NCBI GenBank assembly: GCA_037501455.1
Contig: CM074862.1
Span: 62,403,501 to 62,467,500 of the forward strand
Length of the DNA: 64,000 bases
Reading direction: 5' to 3'
DNA from: Lantana camara
Taxonomy: Eukaryota; Streptophyta; Magnoliopsida; Lamiales; Verbenaceae
The position numbers and the translations under genes were made by a program. Shown here piece after piece: positions 1 through 11,631 of the stretch (the stretch's first letter is position 1; every line of letters starts with the position of its first letter). The notes below the pieces were generated by a model. The model saw nothing but the letters and a program-made list of their open reading frames with translations, searched no databases and had not been told where the DNA came from.

Positions 1-1099
1 CGTGTGATCTGTGAGGTAATTAATTAATAAAGTGTATTAATTACTTAGGCTCACTGCTAACTGAAATTGAACCTAGAGGGTCACACACAAATACTGGGTT
101 CAAAGGGTATTGTTAGAAAGATCAAATAATTGATCGAAACAAGACCACACCTGTATGGTACACGTGTGGGAGTCAAGACCGGGTTTGGACGCATGACTCC
201 AATTACAGAATTGGATCATGTGTAAATTAATTGTAGAATTAATTAAGTCCAAATATAATTAATTGGAGAATTAATTATAAAGCAAAGATATAATTAATTG
301 GAGAATTAATTTTAGCCCGTTGGAATTAATTAATGAATTAATTCTAAAGCCCTTGATAGAATTAATTGGAGAATTAATTCCAAGTAGTTAATTATTTACT
401 TGTTCTAATTTGATTAGAATAGATAAGTAAATAAATAAATATCTTCAATGTTGTTATTCTAATAAAGTATTAATTCTAATATGATTAGAATGAATATTAT
501 TGGGATAAGATATTTAATTATTACTAGAATAATTAAATATTCCTAAATTAGTTAGGAGTTATTTCTCCAGAAAATAAAGATCTTATTTTAGATAAGACAT
601 TATTACTTGGAGAGAAAGAAAGAATAGAAGAAAAAGTCAAAGTAGGAGACCATCTCCTACATGGTACTAGGATTTTGAACCATACCCTATAAAAGGGGCA
701 TGGGGTTCGAAAATTTGGACTTACGCGTGAGAAAGGATTCACGCCCAACCTTCATCGAATTTTGGGATAATTCTCTTGCTCTCTTTTCCTCGTTTCTGTT
801 TTTTTAGTATGCATGTTATAGTACTAGCATACTCACTAACATGATTCGAATCTAGGTTGGTGTGGATTAATACTCTAGAGGATTTCTACTTTGGAATCTC
901 GAAGAAAGAATCATTCAAGAAACGGGGATTCATGCCGCATGAAGAACGTTTGAGGGCGGCTCAAAATGTTTCCAGAAAGCTTCAATTATTGTAAGTTTCT
1001 TGATATCCCACTTTGTTTTGAGACGAACATTGCAAGATCACGATCCCTTTTGGAAAAATTTTTAAACTTCTGCTGATTTAACTCTGCTGTTTTCCAACA
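1..1099 (+). repeat. Copia A 5' LTR (3' part only)
   Basis: It is collinear with the 3' LTR from 33478 onward, and both end in TTTTCCAACA. The part at 230-380 repeats an AT-rich inverted word, AATTAATT-GGAG-AATTAATT and variants. The start of the LTR lies to the left of the window. Confidence 0.93.
687..696 (+). promoter_or_regulatory. TATA box of copia A LTR
   Basis: CTATAAAAGG lies about 410 bp before the LTR end. The same motif is in the 3' LTR near 34166. This fits a U3/R boundary shortly downstream. Inferred from sequence only. Confidence 0.6.
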
Positions 1100-1101
1100 A
1101 A

Positions 1102-1117
1102 TGGTATCAGAGCCACC
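1102..1117 (+). other. Primer binding site (initiator tRNA-Met type), copia A
   Basis: TGGTATCAGAGCCACC starts three bases after the LTR end. TGGTATCAGAGC is the usual plant tRNA-Met primer site. Confidence 0.92.
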
Positions 1118-1289
1118 TTGCAACTTTCGCTTCGAAACGTTTCTGTATTGAATTTTGATAGAAAATTCTTGAATTTAGATGATAGTTATGTATTCTTGAG
1201 TTTATTCGAAATATGAATTTGTCGAATCTAAACTGTTTTCAAAATCATTGAAAAGCTATTTTCGTATGAATCTACTTTTAAGCTGTCCC

Positions 1290-1497
1290 AAACCACCGCC
1301 CAATGCCGCACACCATCATTCGTCGCCTGCCACGTGCAGCTGTGCGTACAACGTCTGCTGCTACCGCGCGATAATGGCCGATGCTGCCTAGGCAGCCCTG
1401 TCGGGCTGTGTGCGTGGCTGTTGCGTAGCTCACACGCTCCTAATGCACGCGCCTGACCGCGATGCCTCGCGCCTCGTGCGGGGCTTGCCAAGGCAAC
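1290..1497 (+). repeat. GC-rich palindromic block in copia A leader
   Basis: A sharply GC-rich island in AT-rich surroundings. It contains the perfect palindrome GCTGCCTAGGCAGC and the hairpin AGCCC-TGTC-GGGCT. The copia B block at 43137-43445 holds the same place but has a different sequence. Confidence 0.65.
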
Positions 1498-2598
1498 TGT
1501 TTTGGTGTCATGTTTGATCAGATTTTGATCCCAAATTTAAAAATATGATTTTATTGTAAAATTATTTATTTTTGAAATAAATATTAAATTGGGATTTTAC
1601 GAATTAAAATTGAGTTTATTTTTCGAGAAAAATTAATATATCACTTTGAATGAAATTTCGACAAAAATTTAACATTTTGAAATTATTTGGTTTTTGTCAT
1701 GATCCGAGTTCGTTTTTTTGAATAAATTCATAAATAGTGAACTATATTCAAATTACTTAAGTTATTGGAACTTGGAGTCAAGGGAATTTTAAATTTAATT
1801 GGTAAATTTAAATTTCAAGCGGATTATGCTAGTGTAGGTGATCATGGGTTAGTCTTGCGAATGTTTTAATTTATGCACATGGATGATTTCAATTGGGGTC
1901 GGAGCCCCATAGTTGCGTTATTTCAATTGGGGTTGGAGCCCTACTTATATGCGCACTTTGCTTGATTTATTATGTAGCTTTCATTATTATTGTTTTTGGG
2001 CCGGGATATGCTCCGTGTATTGGCCTATGGTCAATATGAAGATTGAGCCATATTAATTTATGTAAAGAGAGTAGAACCTAGGAAGTGAGGTTTTCTTTTT
2101 ATTTTGGAGACAAGCACCCATGGAGCAAGATGGATCCACAAATCAAGGAGAAAGGTTCCATAAATGAAGACTGCTCAAAATGATAAAGAGGGTTATTTCT
2201 ATTAATGTAATAGAATAGGGTTTCCATTAAATTCTGCACCCTTATGTGAAATATCTGTTTATGTGGCATGTATGTTAGAACTAGCGATTATGGAGTGGCT
2301 CCCATACTTGCACATAAGATAGGATACCCATGATCATCTCATATTAGTGTCATGCTAGGACATGTTATCTGCTAATTGCTTTTGTGATGCATTTTATGTG
2401 AAACTGTATTAATCAAGGCAATTAAAAATGGATAACTGTACATGTTGGTGAGGTCAAAACCGGATAACTCTCTGGTTAATTCAAAAATCCGTAATTAAAA
2501 TATTGAGCAATTTTCGAATAAATAGGTATTCTATTACGGTAATAAAATTCCTAGCATTCCATCAATAGGATTTAAGAGTTAGTAGGTAAGCTAATCGC

Positions 2599-2914
2599 TG
2601 TCTCACGAGTCGTGGGGTAATTAGTGCAGCCTGTTAAATCTTAGTTTCTTGATTGATCACCTTAGGTGATCGATATTTCTTGATCATTTTAGAATGGGTC
2701 ATGTCTCAGGAGTCGTGGGTCGTTCTGGACTAAGTTTGATTGAGATCTTATGATTTCCCGCTCAACACTGAAATAAATATGGATGTCTCATGAGTCGTGG
2801 GTCGAAAGATCAGTGATGCAAAAATATTACTAGGAATTCCACGGAGATGGAATTAGCAATTTAGTACCTATCTAAAGATTCTTAGACCTTTGGATATCTC
2901 ACGAGTCGTGGGTC
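2599..2914 (+). repeat. Four spaced copies of a TCTCACGAGTCGTGGGTC-like motif
   Basis: Copies start near 2599, 2702, 2784 and 2895, so the spacing is 82-111 bp. The core CACGAGTCGTG is itself palindromic around a central G. Sequence between the copies is not repeated. Copia B keeps four copies with similar spacing at 41722-42040. Confidence 0.8.
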
Positions 2915-3232
2915 CAAAACTAAGAATGTAACGCCCCATGTTTTCGTCATACAGGTACGCGTTCCACACGTGTGAGTTTGAGAGTTAGAACTGTTAAGTG
3001 TGCTTAATTCAATTATGTGACTAAGTGGTTTATGCGATTAATTGCCTAATTGCCTAAGTGTTCATTTTAATTGCTAATTCATTTTAATTTCATTTCACTT
3101 CATTTTCTAACATATGCATAATTTATACATTTCATCTCATAACATGTTTCCATATATATATATACATATATACTTAAACTCAAATAATTTCATAAGAGTA
3201 TATTTATATACTACATTCATTTATGAGACATG

Positions 3233-3280
<48 letters not shown>

Positions 3281-3671
3281 TTACTTATTTCTACACTAAT
3301 ACATTCATATGCATTATACATTTATGCATCTATATTCATGGACACTAATACACACACATTCATTATATATGTATATATAATTGGAGCACTAAGATCATTA
3401 TATTCATATAATATAATTAATATCTAACTTTATACATATATCTTTTGTATCTATACCTATATTACATTATATACATTATATCACATATATCATATGATTA
3501 TATACATATATACATAAGAACACACACTTTGCCTCAACCCTTCACACATACATACACCTCCATTTTTTATTCAAGCAAGAGGTAGGAGAAGGAGAAAGAG
3601 GAATCAAGGTATCTTCATCATCTTTATCATCTCCATCATTTCATTCTTCCATTCCTTCTCTTCATTCCAAG

Positions 3672-3731
<60 letters not shown>

Positions 3732-3929
3732 ACATTAGTGTATGTATGTGGGTTTGAGTTTTGTGACAAGATTCATGGATTAATACTTGTTTTAATGAAT
3801 TTTATGTATGTTATATCATGTATTTTGGTGTTTTTTTGAGTTATTTGGTTGGGGTGTTGTTTTGGGATGGATTGTGAGCCTTCCCTTCGAGCCATATCTG
3901 ATCCCCTGCCCTTTTTCGAATAGAGCATA

Positions 3930-4018
3930 CCCAAACGAGCGTTTGGGTTTTCAGTTCATTCACCAAACGCCCATGTAGGAAGCTACTACCTCGTCCGCGC
4001 CTTTCTAAACGCCCGTTT
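3930..4018 (+). repeat. Palindrome cluster, AAACG-NN-CGTTT word
   Basis: CCCAAACG-AG-CGTTTGGG is at 3930-3947 and AAACG-CC-CGTTT at 4007-4018. A decayed half copy lies near 3964. The 3' LTR has the equivalents at 13333-13350 and 13410-13421. It lies about 1.0 kb into the LTR, inside the putative first intron. Confidence 0.8.
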
Positions 4019-4712
4019 CTGTTTTGAGTACATTTTTCAAAAGGAATTTTCTCCCTCATCCGAACTCCGATTGACCTGATTTTTAAACCGTTGGAAACCT
4101 ATTGAAGTCTATAACAACCTCCAATTAGAATCACCTCAATATCGTTCCTAGATTGTGAGATATAATTAATTCGTTTTGGTGTCGCCATTTTTCTAAAAAT
4201 CTGCATTAACCTAACTTCGGACCTACGCCATTTTCACTCCGCTTTGAACTAGAATTCGAGCCATATATGCTTGATATATTTGACTACATTAATATCCAAC
4301 AAACAAAACTCCATTCCAACTTCTAGAACTCAAGATATTCCCAATTTTCCACAGCTTGCTTGTTTCTAAAAATTGTCAACTTTTGTCAAACTTCACCAAA
4401 ACCCCTCATATTGCAATCCTTTCACTTCCTTGGCTCACGTATGTGACTTATATGAATTATAAGCTTGCTTAATTGGTAATTATGCAATTATTTTCAACTC
4501 TTTGGTTTTTATTTGCTTAAGTTTGATTGTTTCAATTCGTGAGTAATTGAGCATATGAATATGATCGCACCCTTCCATGACATACTTATGATTTATTTCA
4601 TATTAAATCATCTCATGACACGTTAAACCATCTCATAAGCATGCCGTGCGTCTTATGTGGTTTCATATTGAGTCGTCTCTCACGAGTACACATTGTTCCT
4701 TTTCTTGTACAG

Positions 4713-4787
4713 TTCATCTCCAGGGCGGAGATATTGTGATCAATAAGCACACGACCTAGCTTGTATTCTTGTATTGTCGTCTTCCAG
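4713..4787 (+). other. Putative non-coding mini-exon within LTR
   Basis: Preceded by the pyrimidine tract and acceptor TTTTCTTGTACAG and followed by the donor-like CCAG/GTGAGG. The 3' LTR equivalent is 14147-14221, again 75 bp, with CCAA/GTGAGG. Counterparts occur at matching positions in five other LTRs in this window. The splicing is inferred, not shown. Confidence 0.5.
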
Positions 4788-4862
4788 GTGAGGCTGTTTT
4801 CCTTCTAGATAAGTAATAAACCCTACAACCTTTATGTGATAAGTTTTGGCCAAAAACCTAAA

Positions 4863-4863
<1 letters not shown>

Positions 4864-4920
<57 letters not shown>
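4864..4920. repeat. TA dinucleotide microsatellite
   Basis: An uninterrupted TA run in the 5' LTR that shrinks to about ten bases at the same place in the 3' LTR (near 14298). It corresponds in position to the long TA run at 56929-57000 in a homologous LTR. Confidence 0.95.
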
Positions 4921-4922
<2 letters not shown>

Positions 4923-6187
4923 ATTTCAAAGTAAAGTCTTTGAGTAAATTCTTATCGAGTAAATGTTTGCAAGGAATGAACCATTTGCAACGAAATGTAT
5001 TGAAATGTTTTAACGTAACGAAATGTTTTGGCGAGATAACACACATTACGTTCACGTTTTTGTGCCCGGGGAAATGTGTGAATGGAGACCGGTACGACAT
5101 CGGGTCGTCGTATAAGCCATTGTATATAGTACCCTTTGAGAGTATCTTACGCGACCGTGTAGTGTGGAAGGTGGGATACTCTTGAGCCGGTGGTTAATCC
5201 ATCGAAGGAGCGGGTAGGAGTCATGAGCCCCCGTCTCGAAACGTCACGTCACGAGGTGGTAGGGCCTTGCAAACCCTTCCACCGCTCCGGAGGTAGAAGG
5301 TTGGAATGCTTTACAATTATGTTCATGTTTATGTTACGCACCGTGCGGGAAGGCCGGGACATGGATTGCCCAAACAACTATGTTTTACAAACGCATGTAT
5401 TATTATTTATTGTATGATCACGTATTCAAAGTATTAAATCATGTTCATTGTACACTGTCGGAGTTTGGTTGGAGATAACGCACGCTCACTCGCTGAGCCA
5501 TAACGATTGTTCATGCATTACGAACTTAACGAATTTTAATATGGATTAGTCGTAAAGACCGAGCATTGGTAAAGGATTTCATGCCCTTCGTGGGAAGTAA
5601 CTTTAATAAAACCTTGCTTGGGATTTATAACTTGCATGTGCTTGTTTTTTTTATATACGTACAGCTCCTGCTCACTCAGTCTTCTAGAGACTGACCCCTC
5701 TTTCCCACTCTTCTCAGTCTTTGTAGGTTTTGCTAGACGGGAGTCAAGTCTTAGTGGTTGTCTCGAGTCTCACGTGTACACTCGAGTCACATTTTACTCT
5801 TATTATGTTTAATTATATCTTGTATTTAATAGGACTGTGTGTCAACGTATGATTATGAATTATTGGATGATGAATTCGGGACAGGTTGCATGAGTAGTTG
5901 AACCCGTCATTAGAATGCATGTTGGATTTAAATTATGTTATGGAATTATTGGGCTTGTAGCCATTATTGAAATTCATGTTAATGATTATGGCTTCCGCAT
6001 TGCACTCATCAGGTTGTTGAATTAATTGGTACAGGGTTAGATTCCGCCTAGCCAGGAAGTTGTTTTTATTTTTTTGTCACCCGTTCGCTATGAGTCCGGT
6101 TCATGCTGGATCATCAATTTCATGTGTGGACTAGACTTGTAGTGCGGGGGATGTGGTGCCTATCGTCCCGGGTGCTACATCCTAAGG

Positions 6188-6217
6188 TGGTATCAGAGCC
6201 CGGTTGTAAAACCGGGG
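6188..6217 (+). other. Primer binding site plus adjacent hairpin, large-LTR element
   Basis: TGGTATCAGAGC is eight bases after the LTR end. It runs straight into the inverted repeat CCCGGTT-GTAA-AACCGGG. The chromovirus has the same arrangement with a slightly different stem (24452-24481). Confidence 0.85.
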
Positions 6218-8910
6218 CTTTCTTGTGTCGTGTCATGTTGAGTATAGGTCGAACGACTTAGGAACAACGTGTCAACGTGTGCACCGCATTGATAATGAGC
6301 ATTGCTATTGAATTTTCGATATGGAAAATGTTTTATTAAATGTGTTTAACTTAATTTTGTTGAATTATATGTTGCATTTTGCATCATTATGTGCTTTTGA
6401 TGCTAATTATTTGTCATTTGCATTTACTAACCGACATACATTTATATTTAAGTTGAGTTGTGATTGTAGGACTTTATTACCACAACGACCCACGGCCAAT
6501 CCTTACGGTCACAACGACTTGCCATGAGTTTTCTTCCAAGCATGGGTGATTGAAAAAGGCCTCGGAGATTTAGAAGGGTTGGGGGTAATTGGTGACTTTT
6601 ATGACAAGACTAAAGGTTGAGAGCTCGGGCTCGAGATGAGAATTAAATCATACATGAGATTGGGCATGGATGAAGTACTTGTATGGGGGTGTAGTGTTTA
6701 TATCCACCAAATAAATACACACTTCTATACCACCAACGGAGTTCATTATCCACGTTCAAAAGGCCGTTTAATTTAAAAAAGAGGTGAAGAAAAGCCTTCA
6801 AGGTACCAAGATCCAATATCCGGGTTAAAAGACTAAGGAAGAGAAACTTGAGGGCTAAATCAAGTGAACCGAATTGAACTTAAGGACCGAGAAATTGAGT
6901 TCGAGGTAAGAAGATTTATAATTTTGAAATAGAAGAGTTAGAGAAAGCTAATCAACGTGGTAGATACAGCCTCATGGAACATATGGAACAACAAAGGGAA
7001 ACGATAAAGAAAGGCAAAGGGATTTTGGAAGGAAATTATGTGCTCAAGTGTAAACATTTGGGGATGAGCCATCCAACCAATTTGAATTCACAAGAGATAA
7101 GTCAAGGAGATTTTGATCAAGAAGAATTTGGGTTCAAGAATCACAAATTTCCGGACCATGGAGAAGATTTTAATGAAGGAATCGGATTTGGCAAAGACTT
7201 AAATGGTCGGTTTCGTGAATGTAGAAGGATTGGGCTTAAGTGACAACTCTGGATCGAGGGATCTCGTAGAAGGGATACAAGGAACTAAAAGGAAACTTGG
7301 AACCGGCTTGGGAGAAAATTTAAGCCTTGATGTGTTTCGGGGTAAAAGAATTGGAGCTCCACAAGGCATTCGGATTTTGGGAACACGAGTGGATGCAAGA
7401 AGAATCAAGGAAGTTAGAAGACCGTGGGTAAGCAAGAGTTGATCAACGAATTTGAGAACAAAAGATCGATTACCAAGCTAAAGATTCCCACTACGGTGAA
7501 AGGTACTTGCATTCATAGCACGTGCATCATACCACATATTAATTATTTTAGTCTCGCTCATATTTATTTAATTGAAGTAATTGCTCAAATATGATGCATA
7601 CTTTGGTTATCGTAAATGTGAGACATGCATTGAGCATTCTTACCCCATCTCTCACCCTATCGCTTCACGTGCCATTTTTGTACGAGTCATATTTGGGTTA
7701 AGAATGGATCTCGGAATATGAACTATACGAAGATGTAAAGAAAATTTTGGAAAGTCTGAGACTTGGAGTAGGAATCGAAAAAGAGAGGTGTATGGATTCT
7801 ATCCTAACCTATCCCCTCAAATTGAATATGGACCAAGTTCAACAAGCCAAGTAAATAACTTTAAGGGGGATAACGTGTATAGGGAGTAAATTTGGACTCT
7901 CGGTCGTGTTAAGGAAGTGCTTTTAGTAGGAACGGCAGAAATACAAGATTTTATAAGTCATGGGACCTTGACCAAGTCACAAGGAATAAGTTGGAACATT
8001 TTTTCACTTGAAGACCGTTCAGGTTAAGGAAAACTACGAGAAATGGATAAGGAGGATGGGTACCTAAGCGAATAAGGAGGCAAGTTCGAGAAATAATTAA
8101 GAATCAAATCTATAAGATAAAAGAAGGTTGATCAATAAACTCAGACAACACCCTCGACATCTAGTTCAAATATCGAGGTTCATGGAAGCACGAAGAAATT
8201 ATGGAAATGGTGGAAGAAAATAATGGGCAAAGAAGCGGATCGGATTATCACATTTCGTGATGGTGAAAGTAAGACGACAAGAATAAGTCAAGATAACGGT
8301 TTGTTAGTTGACTTCCCATAATAAAGTGGAGGTACATCCAAGGCGACAAACGGTAACTTGAATTAATAAAATATTAGCTCGAGCATCCGAGACCGGGTTA
8401 TACAACCGTTGGGACAAATGAGTTAATTGGGTCAAAGCTAAGTGAACACATCGGGCATTTCAAGGCATGACATTACGGTTAGAGAAATCTTCAACAAAGA
8501 ATCAAGTGTCAAATCGAATCATTACAATGGAAGATTCTGAAACATAACGGTGAACGGTATACGAAACATTCATGACACATGCATGCATGCTACTTTAATT
8601 CTAGCAATTCCAGGATGCTACTTGCTTGGTTTGTTTGTTGTATTAATGGCTTTCCTATGCATGATAAGTGATGTATTTGTTTTCCTACCTATTTTTGTGT
8701 GATTGTTTATTTAACTCTCGTTTTAAGAGTTTTAGAGTTTCTCTTTCTTGGTGTTTAAGAGACGGGGTTCTCTTGTTGTTTGCCCAAGAGACGGGGTTCT
8801 CTTGTTGCTTGTCCGAGAGACGGGGTTCTCTCATCGCGGCTTGTTACCTGTTTAGCTTGCCTCTGGCAGCAGCTTAGTTTGCGAGTGTTTAGGTTTCTCG
8901 GTGAGATAAG
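6218..8910 (+). other. Internal region of large-LTR element, left part; no recognisable gene
   Basis: Purine-rich sequence with only short reading frames. The longest are about 80-90 codons near 6974-7442 in overlapping frames, and they have no motif I recognise. Scattered stretches could be badly decayed gag-pol, but no catalytic motif survives. A triple repeat of AAGAGA-CGGGGT-TCTCTT lies at 8757-8832, immediately before the nested solo LTR. Confidence 0.6.
8757..8832 (+). repeat. Three copies of an AAGAGACGGGGTTCTCTT word
   Basis: Copies begin near 8757, 8786 and 8815, spaced 29 bp. Each has AAGAGA/TCTCTT-type arms (the third is GAGAGA/TCTCTC) around CGGGGT. They lie in the internal region of the element, not in the LTR. 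Confidence 0.85.
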
Positions 8911-9930
8911 TGTAACACCCGGAACGCAAAGGTGCCACATCCCCCACACTATAGCTCAATCCACATATGAAACGGACAATCCATACATGAACTGAGCCAT
9001 AGCGAACGGGTGACAAGAAAATAAAGACTTAACTAGCTAGGCGGGACTAACCCCAAACCAATTACCACAGTGCAAAAAGGAATAAACATAAGCCTGCCAT
9101 TCACGGGCATTTATCAAGTAATCTAACATTACATATCAATACATTATCATCTCTCAAATACATAACATTTCATATAATCCAAAAATAACAATTCATATGC
9201 AACAAAACTGCAAAACTGAAAGGTGAGGTGTCAGTCTACCACAGACTGAGCGAGGGACATAATAGATATCAGCGCAGATTACATGCAAGTCGTAACCTCG
9301 GGTAAGGTTTATAGCTGGAAACCAAATTTGAAACAATATAAGTTCAATAACAATGTAAACTCGCCCGAAATTACAACTATCAGATTAGACACTTCAATCA
9401 ATTTCAATCAATCAATCGGTGGCCCGGCGAGTGAGGGCAATTCTCCAACCTTACTCCCAACAGTATACAATCACGATACTTTTAGTTAATTAATTAAGTG
9501 ATCACACAATCAATTACAGTGCACACGTAGCAGTTTTAATGACTCCTTCTTCCTCCAATGATGGTGGGTTTGCAAGGCCCGATCCATCCACGGTAAACAC
9601 GGTGTACGTCGGGAACATGACTCCCACGCACGGGACTCCTTCCTCCACCAAACCTCCTGGTGGATTCAGGGTTCATCCCCACGGTTGAGAGGAGTGTAAG
9701 AGTTACCCGTCAGCCCATGCTTTCCCGGTTGGCTCAAACACTCACTCTCGGGCCCACAGTGCACGATACAATATACTCATCCAAAACACGATCAATCAAT
9801 TTAATATAGTTCAGTAAATCAGTTGAAAATCAAATAGAGTTTGGAAAACTATAGATATATATAGATACCTTTTGGCTTAAACATCACATAGGGTTGTAAT
9901 GGTCCTATATATCTAGAAATTAAACCTCAC

Positions 9931-9997
9931 CTGTACCGACAAAATAAAGAGAAAGACGCGGTCTAAGAAGTCCACTCCACGTCACTGGTGTGCTGGG
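9931..9997 (-). other. Putative 67 bp mini-exon in solo LTR
   Basis: On the minus strand it is preceded by TTGTCTTTGTTGCACAG and followed by GTGAGGTTTAA. Length and position match the other LTRs of the window. Confidence 0.5.
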
Positions 9998-10182
9998 CTG
10001 TGCAACAAAGACAAGTGTACATAAGACACGACTCAAATGAACCAATTAGGACGGACGGCGTATCATGACGTGCAATAACGAGAATGGACAATTATCAAAT
10101 GTCATGATCATATTTAAGCATAAAACACGCATATAATAATACATACAGTAGCATGTAACCAAAATATGCATGAAAACAGGAT

Positions 10183-10390
10183 GTGACACGCCCGTGTCAC
10201 CATTATACACTAAGTCGTGACACCCCCGTGTCACAGTACAGCGGACAATATGCATGAAAACAGAAGGTGACACGTCCGTGTCACCAATACAAGCATTCCG
10301 TGACACCCCCGTGTCACGGTACAGAGAAATCAAACCATCAAGCACCCCCGTGTCACGCTGAAAGAGGAAAATGTGACACGCCCGTGTCAC
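10183..10390 (-). repeat. Palindrome cluster, GTGACAC...GTGTCAC word, six copies
   Basis: Copies at 10183-10200, 10217-10234, 10267-10284, 10300-10317, a half copy near 10340, and 10373-10390. Spacers are CC, TC or CCCC. Some copies have longer arms that remain complementary, for example CCGTGACAC/GTGTCACGG at 10299-10319 and GGTGACACG/CGTGTCACC at 10266-10285. Confidence 0.92.
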
Positions 10391-11180
10391 GTACGCAGGA
10401 GAGAAAAACAGAGCAGTTATGCAGGGGAAGCACGAAATAAACCACAAATGATCACATAACAATCTCCAAATGTATATAATTCATGAAATAACCATGCTAA
10501 CATACTTATAGTTCAATAATAACTCATAAAAACACATATTTTCACATTAGATCATGAAGAATTCATCATTTGAAACCCATAAATGAACTCATGTTCCAAG
10601 CTTATAAACTTCAAAATATGTACATCAAATGCAAGCTAAAATCATATAATCATGCTTTCATCAACTAAAACACATTTAGGCAAGCTCAAACCATAACCCT
10701 AGTTCTCATATATACACATGAATTCTCCCTAACTAAGCTCAATACCTTGAATGAAGGAGGAGAAGGAAAAGAGATGGAGATATGATGATGATGCTTCTAA
10801 GTATGCAATTTCTTCTCAAATCCAAGCTTGGAATGATGAACTCCTCTTCTTCTTCTTGCTTGGGGTTTGAACGAGATGAGGGAGAGAGGGAAGGGATAAA
10901 GTGTGTATATGTTTGATGCAATCAATGATATATGCTAGATATAATAAAACTAGGCACAATTTGCAATTTAATCCCTCCAATTCATAAGTCATGCAATTAA
11001 GTTCAATCTCAAGGAAAATGATCAATTAAGTCCAAGACTATTTCATGCAATTAGGTCCTCAAATTAAGATAAGTGATCACTTAAGGTCAATTAGGCAATT
11101 AAACAATTAAGTCATAATTGACAATTATTTCACATTAAATCACATATTGCATAATTTAAAGATTGGGGCTTTACAGTAAG

Positions 11181-11631
11181 GGTCGTGGATGTTTCAAGAG
11201 CTGAGTTTCAAAAATTGTACCGAAGTAGTGGATTGAGGATGGTTCGATCTTCTCAACATCGAATCCGATCTTGGAAGCATGAAGAGTTCGGTTAGGCTCA
11301 TGGTTGTGGGTTAGTGGTTGTCTAAGGCACCATACTCATTTCAAACCGAGCCCCAAGAGTTAGGTCGTAATGGACTTGAGTGATAAGACATGAATCCGTT
11401 GGACCCTCTTGTTATACGAGTCCTACTGAACCACTTGCTTAACACCGGATCTAGTTCGAGGACAAGCTTTCTCCACAACGAGTCAAGACCCCTATTGCTT
11501 GAAGAGCTTTCCGAACTAATTCCTGACGGGGAGTCGCGAACCCGCGTGGGATGAACACGGGGAAGTTGTGCTTAGAGTCCAGAACTCGAGGCATAGGACC
11601 TGAGGACATGTCCTTCTTAAGGGGGAGAGGT
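11181..11631 (+). other. Internal region of large-LTR element, right part, with polypurine tract
   Basis: About 450 bp with no reading frame I recognise. It ends in the purine run AAGGGGGAGAGG directly before the 3' LTR, as expected for a plus-strand primer. Confidence 0.75.

Larger units (their letters stand above)
1118..2926 (+). other. Copia A non-coding leader
   Basis: About 1.8 kb lies between the primer site and the nested insertion, with no credible reading frame. It holds a GC-rich palindromic block (1290-1497), two copies of a motif like ATTGGGGTYGGAGCCC near 1890-1950, and four spaced copies of a CGAGTCGTGGGT motif (2599-2914). The corresponding region of copia B (41700-43720, minus) has the same three features in the same order, so the leader is a conserved part of this family. 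Confidence 0.75.
2927..6179 (+). repeat. 5' LTR of the large-LTR element
   Basis: A 3.25 kb LTR with several TA microsatellites (3236-3277, 3679-3727, 4864-4920). It contains a palindrome cluster and apparent exon-intron signals. A pyrimidine-rich segment ends CATTCCAAG before GTATATG at 3671/3672. A 75 bp mini-exon lies at 4713-4787. The conserved hairpin CAGTCTTCTAGAGACTG lies near 5680. It is homologous to the minus-strand LTR at 55695-61948. Confidence 0.92.
8911..11175 (-). mobile_element. Solo LTR (chromovirus-like), nested in the large-LTR element
   Basis: On the plus strand it runs from TGTAACACCCGG to GGGGCTTTACA with no internal domain. Flanks are ATAAG (8906-8910) and GTAAG (11176-11180), a target duplication with one mismatch. 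Read on the minus strand it starts TGTAAAGCCCC and ends GGTGTTACA, like the neighbouring LTRs. It contains a donor-like CATTCAAG/GTATTG near 10747, the palindrome cluster 10183-10390, a mini-exon at 9931-9997 and the hairpin CAGTCTACCACAGACTG. Loss of the internal domain by LTR-LTR recombination is the usual origin of such copies. Confidence 0.9.

Noticed and set aside
1102..1117. Possible tRNA gene
   Set aside because: Only the primer complement to a tRNA 3' end is present at this and the other primer sites. No cloverleaf around it.
6974..7442. Two overlapping frames of 79-89 codons in the large-LTR element
   Set aside because: Low-complexity purine-rich sequence, no recognised domain, overlapping frames. 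Not supportable as genes.
10183..10390. CRISPR-like array (palindromic repeats with spacers)
   Set aside because: Plant nuclear context, repeats of only 18 bp with unequal spacers, no cas genes, and location inside an LTR.
10046..10462. 138-codon minus-strand frame with repeated G-D-T-G-V-S-like text
   Set aside because: It is the translation of the palindrome cluster. The related cluster at 28991-29200 shifts frame between copies and the 63703 cluster uses other frames, so coding is not conserved.
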